A stretch of DNA of 64,000 bases from Bradyrhizobium sp. CCBAU 53338 (GTDB lineage: Bacteria; Pseudomonadota; Alphaproteobacteria; Rhizobiales; Xanthobacteraceae), in assembly GCF_015291665.1 (NCBI RefSeq), contig NZ_CP030048.1:4898001-4962000 (forward strand), written 5' to 3'. Each line of letters opens with the position of its first letter. The stretch's first letter is position 1. The position numbers were made by a program, and so were the translations under genes. Of the stretch, positions 44,101 through 46,373 are shown piece after piece. The notes below the pieces were generated by a model. It did no database searches. It saw only the letters and a program-made list of their open reading frames with translations, and was not told the DNA's origin.

Positions 44101-44216
44101 AAGACGGGCAGAAAGACCATCTGCATCGCGCAGAGCAACGACATCGAACGGAAGCGTGCAAGTCCTTGCAGCATCCGTTCGCCGTTGCCGTCTCGCGTCG
44201 CAAATGGTCCGCGCAT
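20184..44216 (-). CDS. Giant TpsA-type filamentous haemagglutinin-like adhesin (8010 residues)
   Basis: A single open frame of 24 kb encodes an exported adhesin of the filamentous haemagglutinin / LktA-like kind. It has a signal segment (about residues 25-46, ending LQAQ) and an N-terminal TPS secretion domain (NAFNSFSQFGVGQG, then GNVYFADPKGFVVGRSG). An irregular beta-helix with repeated SNATIARY-like and VDATGVIDTR-like segments follows (about 260-1410), then a long Ala/Gly/Ser/Thr-rich helix (1410-4170). A less regular region with cysteine pairs comes next (4170-5210), then Tyr/Ala/Gln 15-residue repeats (5285-6590). Last are a second beta-helix with 115-residue repeats (7205-7700) and a basic C-terminal tail. 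The start is supported by AGAGGGA at a good distance from the ATG. It lies between an exported small protein and TpsB and is probably surface-exposed or released. No enzymatic domain was recognised. The frame is intact, although repeats this similar could hide assembly collapse. Confidence 0.93.
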   Translation of the reverse strand: MRGPFATRDGNGERMLQGLARFRSMSLLCAMQMVFLPVFSVRLQAQTANVIVPDGRTGTSLQTSGSVTNVTTSTVSGANAFNSFSQFGVGQGNTVNLQLPTGTQNLVNIVRDAPVYVNGTLNSYMNGAIGGNVYFADPKGFVVGRSGTVNVGSLNVSTPTREFTDSLIGPGGAVNGTAVGNLMAGSFPVSPDGNIRIYGRINAIDGVRLTGQNVLVGGASQRDIANLDHAAKFAASVNSKGLRSASAITVSNGSIHIGAVNKATVNGRLTARSKTTTPSNITVTAGNGIEVGKNARLATASRTGDAGNITLKTQGDMTVRSGAKIDAGAARGNGGLVDLSADGRFDIGDKVQIDLAAPNGRHGTLVLDPVDIVIGDASQGDANVNMSNATVAAAISALNGTGTFTLLASNSITIDQHGRVDAGAGGLNVTLSAPTLTLLAGSYVRGDTVLLDSGVSGTINVNAAANGGAQVVANTALQFNAAHLMLTSTAAAIVGDGTVSANRTATGFISNATIARYAAAMNGAGDLTVSAATSIIVDATGIVDTREISGGLSTASSLGVTLKAPTVSILAGGQVLTKAINDSDSAFTTGDITLDATGTSGGTVSVAGTLAGGITTLQAGASVTLGATAVIDTRIRDSDGFAAANSQNVVLTAPSITASQGSQILAGAVNADGTTTYVGGNVRFDATGSSSGVVAANGAIVGDNVDLWAGSTVNVGAQATIASSVPLGTAAITLQAPNISVATGAAFSAPGVNDGDPVAGAVVNYALQSAFSVNDATSVQQYVAALNGSGKMNLSSTVSLAVGAAGVISGGNLDVTLSAPSITLAGGSSVSGNAVSLLAGNDLNIDASRIGGAQISSATPLHLVAPTLSLTNGAADVVIGDVAADAAVNLTNSTIANYLAAGPIETFRISGASSIAVDAAGVIDVRHQSGGVSNGAPANIVLAAPTIGIAAGASVRSDVVNSSSTFYTAGNISLTSSNITVGAGTLNGGLVTFNDGQSAIYVGPSSDQNAANAGFLSNARIASYLAALAGSSTFGLSASSSISIDNGAVVAGGSSRNLNFSAPTLTFAANSTVSGNTILLNAGSAGVININAASSGGAQINAQTPLQLTASQINLNTGAATAMFVGDAGTSTNNAASGFVSNATVARYVTAMHGIGTLQLSASSSITVDGTGVVDGTQMSNNVSTGNSVNLLLTAPTITVAALGKVVALAVNSGTSYTSGTVTLNAAGSGSGLVSVGGTVKGGTVLLSSNLITVANGATLSAGANGTVIFAFDEDLTVNSSSGSNGSGGILSNNVIANYVAAMSAGTFALSAGSHGLTLASTASITAGNGIAVGLSGATLNVVSGASINAVTVGFGFNEDNIVIAASNPNTPDYAFVSNSQIAALILASANATKLTISANKQINVAASGIIDTRFLNAQSHSTHNALGIELDAPIITVATGAQILAKAINSGGSTFTDGDVTLSAAWSTSLISGLASSTTSIAVDAATITGGNVTIAANSSASSNFTSNAFGYLATIGVLLAGLGVNGGYVAGESTATVAINSYANISGSGNVAITATGSETAADPVVAVSAISPFGASVVVGSVKANVSVTVADHATIAAGGSLRVAAANDATLDVSALTITTAGQFITTVAVGQADIQTQAIVNSRANISAGAGGISVTARNGNSFSTSATAFAFNPTTGSGGVGAVAAVSNVSSVATAILGADVGSSSAAAPGPVQVSAFSDTSKNAVSASVTLGQPALVGAITFGIAGLGKVSAGVIGALMSPLVSIEFPLKVAGSLSLATSNQSANAEITAIGGGNAPSIYSAGDVSVVSRVIDDQIRNNSSSSVTVSNPNKPEAGTIAAAVAYGSYNHNSNAYVGQDVIVDASRIAVSADTELPNTNTWGQWDGLSETLSHLNANFGAVNNVVTTYADATASGGSTASVSGSFAYFGNTDNTTAWIASGASLTSNKTTTGAWSTQVADGSQNGLTVNFASNVTVSATATNNSINIGGVFGPLVLMPGADSGGVAAGGSLNLIISSSNTNAGVSNGVMLSAKDIAVTAITTDLMFAIAPTSGSSSGSIALNGLTSLGFIDNETHASISSGATVMAATIDVEAYQNISVLSLAGAIQLSTTSGVGLAVAYLTVDADTAAYIGDNHSDIQTFSGDDGGATSADGGDITSSALTVRAATAGRLTVASVAVVESDPFAQVGSATKAKSILSGSTGIFGTSVASQLNRAAAAAASKSGSKSPSFSIDIAGSSAVSQTGIDTTAYVSGVTINQTNPYAVGAAPFVQVEALNYTILDNGSGAAALNFAGSSNPSAAVDGTIAVAISQNSTTAFIANTTMSDEASASVTALTGGSETVVALGLTATRTGIAASVAASVALISDSTTAYIDNSNMTGVTAGTSNALDVNAYQTSNIAIGGGSLYLSGSTSSSSGSIGLALTYAEIRDPGGSKAVDAHITNSQVNGFNTLAVIGDDAAVIAAGAASGGLGGNGLAGAIVIDVISPTIAAYVGGSTITMSAGGTVIVSAQSGDASDLDTALHNLASSTNNGQVAQDDCSTPNGPQACVDFSGAALNGGVGAGPGAAIMSVAGFVQAGKNNIGVAIVADAISTTHSAYITQTLMTATGGSALVSAEDSSKIQSVAVGFGLATGQFAGQGGVVVSTIRNDVSAAIGDGNSTPANTVVNAGNVSVRALDNSAITSTAAVGGASTQGSAAGLSIVYSEISNQLNANVTGAKIVAGGDVDVSAASNATISTVAVGVALSSQIGLAGSVATNVMGTNVTASISGGADVLATNNVGVLADNTDGIAVFAGAFAISKGAAGGGGSMVTNSINGSTSAYISGAATMVDALGTSSSDVLSVNSGTLAHAFNIGGFSAPTDDIPDLSETQESVKGLAVVASSHQAVVANVAGLALGSSIAIMINPIVNVMQGTTNAYIDSAGIDTRLTSTTPAPQIDVAASSFSYSGTFGVGVAAVTGGGGAAGGATIVSTTMARKTYATITNATIGNIIAGAPAVGAVTVKSNAEQDASSIALGFNSGSVGLNVFKATTEAYVDGGALTATSLSVRAADSTGIASANGSGAYGSQAAIGAAFLVQVSANTTEAYIGDEFHYRGNSTGTHTTAINLASTGTLDVSASTTDNFQAYSVGGAATGGTAAIAGMANIEIANNTTISGIYDTTVQSVSGGSVGAISVSGTETVTIMEIAGALSIAASGAGVGVGAAANVVSFQSSTVAETRNSNLNSSGTMSVVGQSTREVSSYAVTAGIGGSAGIAATIGIINVGVNLADGAVFAQQMGQLGGTLGATNSETNSDQGSNAVASGTVGSPSGAHASSTYDVSTALNGGADGVTAQIDGGHIIAHEIDVGATSATSAQMFLLGAGFGKNAGVGAAIGFATVGSNVLASLNPVTAVAPTINVLATVQDASGGAHPGRTIDIQSIAGGGALYFGGDAAVAEGDVANVVTAQIGGQVAGTSSTAATINVGARDTSSQRAQTEGASVGIAAVGASVTSAQKTSLVTAQVMGGANITAASLGVNASNAGMLWAYSVAASGGVISGNGSTASATDLANVTARVGSSASITTSGSSGLTMTATDTPDAEANALGVVAGAAAVGASVATATVNSTVTAEVLNNAALTGNVTVSAYERVQDGGNAAYTNAVGASGAVLLGLQATASLASNSSSVAATIGDDVTLSSGNVTVLAQNTTGQSANATGIAAAGILAVGVVVANATSGTTTTATIGNNTDASNTGVVKISAIGTDNNYVHALSGSGGFVSGNGASANTSDSSTVIAGIGNGNRGATTSSSDNFISVASLAILATHIDNYTTMADTGQAAAYGASGAASTHNANSVVTAGIGINNTIGVRGTSPGHCDVSDCAPDLTITANNIFNEVGTGSSANAGAGGGINGVGATSAITLTGVTTVDIGKNTHIATGTDTVSNPGNIKMLATSTITGTDRVTLVTGGGIEGAGVSSSLHADVDNNINIGSATAFDSGALTSPSSATADQVWITSFGTIGAGTYTMSSANTSSNANTYGVAFVAAAAFANTNITTNQNIVVGASVLTAFDNINLTAGRSPDGLTSTTMQDDASAISFTRGLIAVPDARASSTLTNNTNVTIAAGASVNSGQNIVAGGYAGVVNATATGSGHGYELGFIPASDGHSDPSNNAHAELTVNGTLTAGIYNSLLITISCDNSASCLSVAPGGAPFSFSYTNAFDGTTLINSHFDQETRGTLLNGLSTSGNAFALGQLFASGGTVTLNADHITGSGTVTARGAPTISVNNASDANLVLTGAYIGIAAAGDIFFTGAASGFAAGSTATLHANANTSGIATIAINNSYNPPDYDLSVNGPTLLILGDVTNVNGLVTVNNTLGSYGLSANLTGQQVQITVPNGAVAVSANDDSGMYIAGGAPFSEWANFMVFPGGNPASGAPVGNIAAAYLANTLFPNAGSAQTLNADLYGEVGQSGTKVDGSPANISMILFGNCVMYVSGNCIRYQTQYASNWDGVVSQSQNYDFNYGGDDAMQPYISYFSLTKSTDATQSVAQQYASANLSRSLSSFQIYGAQVAIKARIIDVNGKITAGRQTNYSINLDSSLSAPAVVTTTTTTTGDDNSFSCMYFQTGCATTVTNSSVSGGSISVFEYNYQKDVLTNPTTNPLMTLVYDQFGAPLATYNAATNQITVANINASSGGGSVLLDGKIISTNQLGNIHVNGGYGSVSINNQTGLDLVVKGVNTGNTAAAAALTSTVTLVDRNITSGNNTSTYVYSPATNAINLYKTANGAAPNTSVGCTAANNCSTTSGSDGYYDPVSGLRFQWVQQASIHRGTTTIDPATGLPVLTIGDYSDWQFIGDVNQPWSYVAADGTLSSTPQGTITTGNSTSLPVFQETISGTVNQYQQRNIAYGHCDGTSCSYGFHQNGSSTGDWNYNLVYDGTLTITSSVKADNRFTINFGGNASGTVNIASNGNVIFTGGIVNPNGALSVNSSSQQQLFNTTTGGSISQTSTGSILTQSASFNASGGIGSLAAPINATLSNTGSAPGALSAQAGVGGVYLNLASGATLGQVSSGNANSGFGDVNITATGDLVAGANAQVTGRNISLISTLGAVGSITNPLSISANASQQADGSYSGGIVNVVAHGDIGLTQTAASSAYSSDLRVGLIASASGDVLLNVPYGTILDASGQTASQTLTSAQVAAVSSALHLTALDGANDTALASVIAFSNTVNRDLLAYSVLLQHGTIQAGSAALGASGISRLAIGVLNSTDYATFQSLTAAANAMIAADGTLTLTANGIAQFKAVAATALGIANPTSAQIQTYANSQYQAYATAIQSYANAQGTYVLSSDLASIATYAPTALSATDYTKFQTLTSNGATLGTGGVLALTVAGVSANASAALGSTAYAAFQVLTSSTNATIGSDGTLTLTANGINQFRAAAAAALGIANPTSAQIQSYANSQYQAYATATQTYANMLYQGYKTTVQAYAPTLYLPIATVFGQAYGSNWKTNAQVANYAANAAALLTLNTYGAVVNGVFTLSTGAIGDDAVVHYASAALSSTQYGLFQTLTSAQNGSVTSGVLTLTTAGVAYYASSALGSGSAGYTAFQNLTSAANGTVSNGVLTLTAAGITFFTAAAAAALHVASPSQAQVQAYANAQYQSYAQSIQTYANGQYQGFATTIQSYATAQYQPLQTATTFNATPAVAFSLLSASGSLQNGTFVLTNSGILSYAKSALSSTNYAQFANLLSNGTLSGGTFQLSASGVSSLAQTALTQDYQNFETLYANGSLVNGVWTLTAAGIAAFRQAASTTQNPNPTDAQVQAYANALYQSYASNINGAANVQYQGYLTSISTAASTAYRNFAAELLAQYNQQNPNNPIAITDLLGSTATYSAANAMQFLQTFAFLLPSADRTTFASLMALGQIQNGTFVLNNVASYAQTGLSAANYSAYTALLASGTLSNGVLALSPAGLNGMAQAQLTPNYQSYVNLTTSGSLQSGNFVFSSAGVLANAQAGVTAAYNSFQQLMANGAVVNGVFTLSSSGLAAYTSIAAAALGVANPTALQVQTYANQQYQNSLFSSANPIYQSYAQSISSGAQAQYTDLANKVFLYLQQQDQQGCSGFGGCSGPILTPGQTTATDAQVAQCASQALYGTDLQNYQTLTANGTVTNGVLTLSAAGLAPVSVQVLSAPLATAFTSLLSTGSLQGGQFVLSSATVLQNLQTLATGGSAASGQFQFNTAGILANASTALGTNPLQQLLASGLVQTTTVNGVSTSSFVLSDPGVSYYASAALTAANYLTFQGLTASANGEVVNGVLTLSAAGIAQFSAATAAALHLGTTAPTAAQVQAYANSQYQGFATTIKTYANSQYQSYGSTFSSYANGQYQPLQQEVLTYAANNLNIVVDLASGTYRTSFDYSNTCQYNNCSAPAPITNAVLADWAQQAHAGTNVNNPFSNGYGTISTADYNSFIAMLGQGTVQSGALMLNAAALQGYYSNQASSAAILNQSYLVFQTIVGAGNSTIQNGALTLTAAGITNVAAAAVAFLGNNPTNAQVQAFAAQSYATDLASIQGYAAAQYQSYATSISAYGNTQYQGLVQTIQSYANTQYQANVTTIQAYGNSQYQTLTANGTPQVSDGILSLVANSVYSTGQIVSTLSNAALLPSAGTVGTNVTASVVGRNVTLNAGNSVGSTAPSVSIGLTDLKDGTISTTQQAALSVATTPGSITFSATVSNQVLAGIDLAHLPAGVTVNGNTLSGLTLGSLPNGVTVNDLNSVELAQTAPLYVNASGTFNATSGAALYVQAAASDGHPVASLTIGQITAGGDVTLLAPQSILVATSSSGAALYANQVVINPANGAIGNLTLAATNAIGSAANAFTYHVNGKLISAQAGTDAYLTATGGDAIFGKVFATDTVSLTATNGNIDSYLAGVTMAANNIILDASGDVGTQNTPFTVQVGATGLLSGTIAGSAFIYSPTLATQNPVSLNVGNLTAASGLTLISDAGISFGGAAGSSLGSVTVCSGSCLTGSTAVGASITMSANASILSGQSISLTAPGDIVLGELISTVNPSSTATVITINSTGGAITANGDGHTNITAAAANAEVSLSANSIGTSTQKVGVDTPLLTATAGTGGIYLSSVADLDAVQLSAIHGSVDIVSGGKLSLDSVLAGTANGASGTITAKTLTHAGDVVIGTATSSGDMTVDSAGALRFTQLGTTAGAIELTAYAAVNGGTLDAAAGLGVTSTTDSITLATARSGGSQTIQADQNVTFNSLTATGITGDVGSITVNAINGFVLAQTVLVSGTATQGSVAANGSASLTSGTTSTGRVLTATTGSGSIGGGGLVDWTSFTAGTTLGVSSTADSITFQTAQSGGTQTIHAHDNVTFNVLTATGIAGDTGSISVTADSGFILAQTVTSGGVTTLGSISANGSAALVAGTTVTGNTLAATTGSGLLTAGGPVNWNTLNVGTSLGMAASLGSITFETAQSGGTQTIHAHDNVTFNALTATGITGDAGSINVTADSGFILAQTVTSGGATMQGSISANGSAALVAGTTITGNTLAAATGSGLLTAGGPVNWNTLNVGTSLGMTAGAGSITFQTAQSGGTQTVHAHDNVTFNALTATGIVGDAGSINVTADNGFILAQTATSGGMTTQGSVAANGSATLIAALSNTGHNLTATTGDAILRGTVIRWDNLNVGGSLGITATTGGINLATAVSGGTQTLHAVTDIGFTQLTTTGIPGDAGDINLTSDTGSLRGGSISANGDTHFDTAGSITLDRIRGSTIKLSSRGDLTIGFVSVVRELDLAADTINVTGEQIRSTPPIPLIMNVTGYHGGTATSANISLDPDSIVVNQFNVVDANFLTDARAVSILNGYVPGQLVLTTATEQVLLNNRSPAPTNWPSLQLYQPGGVFAMSQVGNANVSNAYVVFYTGDISATVTNYGATHTCCNDYTGASMMRNIAIDGEGYESIDTWLAQKSGGTFYQLGLSGHARLDALLSPRPVEAIGSGPAVNIEGLSDMRKLRRHGQRTGRPGWKDAAVGVMTKPAVSRLAEAW
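20880..22604 (-). repeat. Five tandem 345-bp (115-residue) repeats in the adhesin C-terminal part
   Basis: Unit starts fall at 22604, 22259, 21914, 21569 and 21224, exactly 345 bases apart. Each unit encodes a segment like SITFQTAQSGGTQTIHAHD, followed by NVTFNALTATGITGDAGSI and GGPVNWNTLNVGTSLGM. Units two to four are nearly identical at the DNA level. The first and fifth have diverged, and the fifth fades near its end. This is a beta-helix repeat that has been duplicated or homogenised recently. Confidence 0.9.
24461..28360 (-). repeat. Seven clusters of a 15-residue (45-bp) Tyr/Ala/Gln repeat in the adhesin
   Basis: Residues about 5285-6590 contain about 22 copies of a 15-residue unit with consensus YANxQYQxYATxIQx, arranged in seven clusters of two to five units. 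Each cluster is preceded by a segment like AALGxANPTxAQVQ. Clusters are separated by modules of about 35-40 residues resembling YxxFxxLxxxGxLxNGxFxLSxAGI. The 45-bp repeats are visible in the DNA as recurring TACTGxxxGTTGGCGTA strings. The heptad-free, Gln/Ala-rich units look helical, unlike the beta-helix on either side. Confidence 0.85.
43571..44078 (-). other. TPS secretion domain of the giant adhesin
   Basis: Residues about 47-215 form the N-terminal two-partner secretion (haemagglutination activity) domain that TpsB proteins recognise. Visible marks are NAFNSFSQFGVGQGNTVNL, LVNIVRDAPVYVNGTLNSY and GNVYFADPKGFVVGRSGTVN, the last two corresponding to the N-hint/NPNL-like region of the family. 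Boundaries are estimated by eye. Confidence 0.85.
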
Positions 44217-44287
44217 TTCAGTCCCTCTTCATCGGCATTGGCGCCGATCCACGACCACGTGGGAGAACGACGAGAGATCGCCCGCGG

Positions 44288-45046
44288 TCAGAACTGGCCG
44301 GGCGGGAGCTTGAAGACGTCGGGGCTCTTGGCGTCGGCCACGTAGAACAGCAGCAGGCCCGTCGGCGTGAGCACGCGCTGATTGTTCTCCTTGTTCTCGA
44401 ACGTGCCCTGGAGCAGCAGGATCACCGAACGATCCTTGGTGTCGCTGCCGCGGAACATCACGATGCCGCCGTTCACGGGCATGTTGACCGCGATCGATTC
44501 GGGCTTGAAGCCCTCGCTGAGGAAGTGCGCCCGCAGGATGTTGGCGTTGGAGAACAGCTTCTCCGGCGTCATGGCCGCATCGGTGGCCTTGGACCAGACC
44601 GCACCGACCTGGATCAGCGACTTGGTCTTGTAGCCGAACACGTAGGAGAGCTCGGCGGTGCCGCCGTTCTGCAGCAGCTCCGGAACGGAGAGCAGCACGC
44701 TGTGGGTCAGCTCGGACGGGTTGTCCTGGGCCTTGATGGCGTCGGCCTTCGGGTTGAAGTCCTTGGCCATCGCCGCGCGGACGTCGGCCTCGTTCATGCC
44801 GAACTTGGCGGAGCGGAAACCGTCGATCGCCTTGACCTTGTCGTCGGCGGACGCCGCAGCGGTCTCGGTAGAGGCGGCCGGCGCCGCAGCGGCGGGGGCT
44901 GCTGCAACCGGCGGAGCGCCCGCCGCGACCGCTTTCGGAGCGGCCACGGCTTTCTGCTTGGGCGTCGCGCCCTGGGCGGCCAGCGGCCCGACCGCAACAG
45001 TGGTGAGAAGGCCAACCAGGGCCGAGGCGAGGTAGATTTTGCGCAT
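44288..45046 (-). CDS. Exported protein of unknown function, upstream partner of the adhesin locus
   Basis: I do not recognise this 252-residue protein. It has a clear signal peptide (residues 1-24, cleavage after GPLAA) and then an Ala/Pro/Val-rich linker (about 25-68). A globular domain follows, starting VKAIDGFRSAKFGMNEADVRAAM and rich in beta-strand-like segments (AELSYVFGYKTKSLIQVGAVW, later RSVILLLQGTFE). The ATG at 45046 follows GAAGG at a good distance. It is the first gene of the minus-strand run and ends 71 bases before the giant adhesin, so it is probably co-transcribed with tpsA and tpsB. A periplasmic helper, chaperone or cell-surface partner of the adhesin is possible, but only by position. 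No transmembrane segment is seen beyond the signal. Confidence 0.85.
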   Translation of the reverse strand: MRKIYLASALVGLLTTVAVGPLAAQGATPKQKAVAAPKAVAAGAPPVAAAPAAAAPAASTETAAASADDKVKAIDGFRSAKFGMNEADVRAAMAKDFNPKADAIKAQDNPSELTHSVLLSVPELLQNGGTAELSYVFGYKTKSLIQVGAVWSKATDAAMTPEKLFSNANILRAHFLSEGFKPESIAVNMPVNGGIVMFRGSDTKDRSVILLLQGTFENKENNQRVLTPTGLLLFYVADAKSPDVFKLPPGQF

Positions 45047-45329
45047 CGTAAACCTTCGAAAACAACTGGAAACAACGACTCAAAAATCGGCGGTTCGTTA
45101 ATCGGCCTCCGCGAAACGCGTCTCAACCGGGACGGAAATGTTGCAATGCCACAAGGCGTTACGAGGCATCACGGAGCGGACATCGATCGAAACAGCGATT
45201 TACGTAGCAATACGGTATCGGGCTGCCCGTGGCTGCGAATGAACATTCACAAGCGCATTTTTTCATCAATTGTGGTCGCAAGCCTTTCGCGTTATGCACA
45301 TCGCCGGGACAACTTTTGCGAAACATTTC
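45047..45329. other. Divergent intergenic region between the adhesin locus and the binding protein
   Basis: This stretch of about 280 bases separates two divergent transcription units and is visibly less GC-rich than the genes on either side. It must hold promoters for both directions, but I could not identify a convincing -35/-10 pair or operator. An in-frame ATG at 45270 would extend the binding protein into it. Confidence 0.5.
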
Positions 45330-46373
45330 ATGACTGAGCGGCTTGCTCCTGCCCGCGTTGTGCCGGCGGTCGCCCGCCGCGATTTCATTCGGCTTGCGGG
45401 CGCAACTGCGGCAGGCTTCCTCGCATCAGGCGCAACGTCGGATCGCATCCGAATCGTCGCCTCTATCACCGGCCTGCCGCTCGACGACGAGTTGACCAGG
45501 CGAAATATCACCGAGAGTTCGACCTCCCGCCTCGGCGCGCTGATCGCGGGCTTGCGACAACGCGGCTGGGTCGAAGGCGTCAACTATCGTTTCGAGATCC
45601 GCTCGACGTTCGGCGGACCGGCGCAGATGAAGACCGCGGTGCAAGAGCTCATCGATCTCGAGCCCGATGTCATCCTGACCGGCTCGACCGTCGATACCGC
45701 AGCCATGATGGCGGCCACCACCACGATCCCGATCGTCTTCGCGACCTCGAACGACCCCGTCGGCAATGGCTTCGTTCAAAGCCTTGCCCACCCCGGCGGC
45801 AATGTCACGGGCTTCACCAGCAGCACGCCCGAGATGGGCGGCAAATGGCTTCAGCTCATCAAGGAGGCCGTTCCGGACATCCAGCGCGTCGGCGTCCTGT
45901 TCAATCCGGCGAGCACGCCTCGCGCCGGACGCTACTACCTCGACTCGCTCGAGCAGGAGGCCGCTTCCTCGGGCGTCGCGGTGGTGCTTGCGCCCATCGG
46001 CACCGTAGCGGAGATCGACGGCGCGATCGGACGTTTCGCCGAGCCGCCGAAGGCGGCGATGATCTCGCTGGTCGACAGTTTTCTCGTGATCAACCGGCGA
46101 GCGATCGTCGCGACGACCGCCAGGTATGGCGTGCCCATGATCTATCCGTTCCACTATTTCATCGAGGCGGGCGGGCTGATGAGCTACGGGCCGACGCTGG
46201 AGGTGCGCTCGGCCGATTACGTCGATCTCATCCTGCGCGGCACCAAGGCCGGCGATCTGCCGGTGCAGTCGCCGCGAAAATACGAGCTGCTGATCAACCG
46301 CACCGTTGCCAAGGCGCTCGGGCTGAAGATCCCGTTCACCCTGCTGGCGCGCGCCGACGAGATCCGCGAGTGA
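45330..46373 (+). CDS. Tat-exported ABC-type substrate-binding protein coupled to the hybrid kinase
   Basis: The product (347 residues from ATG 45330, or 367 from 45270) belongs to the ABC substrate-binding protein family of the PF04392 kind, which binds small ligands in the periplasm. A twin-arginine signal ARRDFIRLAGATAAGFLASGA lies at about residues 15-35. The body has RIVASITGLPLDDE, DPVGNGFVQSLAHPGGNVTGF and a C-terminal NRTVAKALGLKIPFTLLARADE, which mark the family. There are no permease or ATPase genes nearby. Its stop TGA overlaps the GTG start of the hybrid histidine kinase (GTGA), so the two are translated together. This suggests a sensory role, presenting ligand to the kinase as TorT does for TorS, rather than transport. 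The ligand is unknown. Confidence 0.9.
   Translation: MTERLAPARVVPAVARRDFIRLAGATAAGFLASGATSDRIRIVASITGLPLDDELTRRNITESSTSRLGALIAGLRQRGWVEGVNYRFEIRSTFGGPAQMKTAVQELIDLEPDVILTGSTVDTAAMMAATTTIPIVFATSNDPVGNGFVQSLAHPGGNVTGFTSSTPEMGGKWLQLIKEAVPDIQRVGVLFNPASTPRAGRYYLDSLEQEAASSGVAVVLAPIGTVAEIDGAIGRFAEPPKAAMISLVDSFLVINRRAIVATTARYGVPMIYPFHYFIEAGGLMSYGPTLEVRSADYVDLILRGTKAGDLPVQSPRKYELLINRTVAKALGLKIPFTLLARADEIRE

Noticed and set aside
20645..44345. Many long plus-strand open frames opposite the adhesin (some of 500-900 codons)
   Set aside because: They are Arg/Ala/Asp-rich translations antisense to a GC-rich repetitive gene, have no recognisable domains or ribosome-binding sites, and mirror the adhesin repeats.
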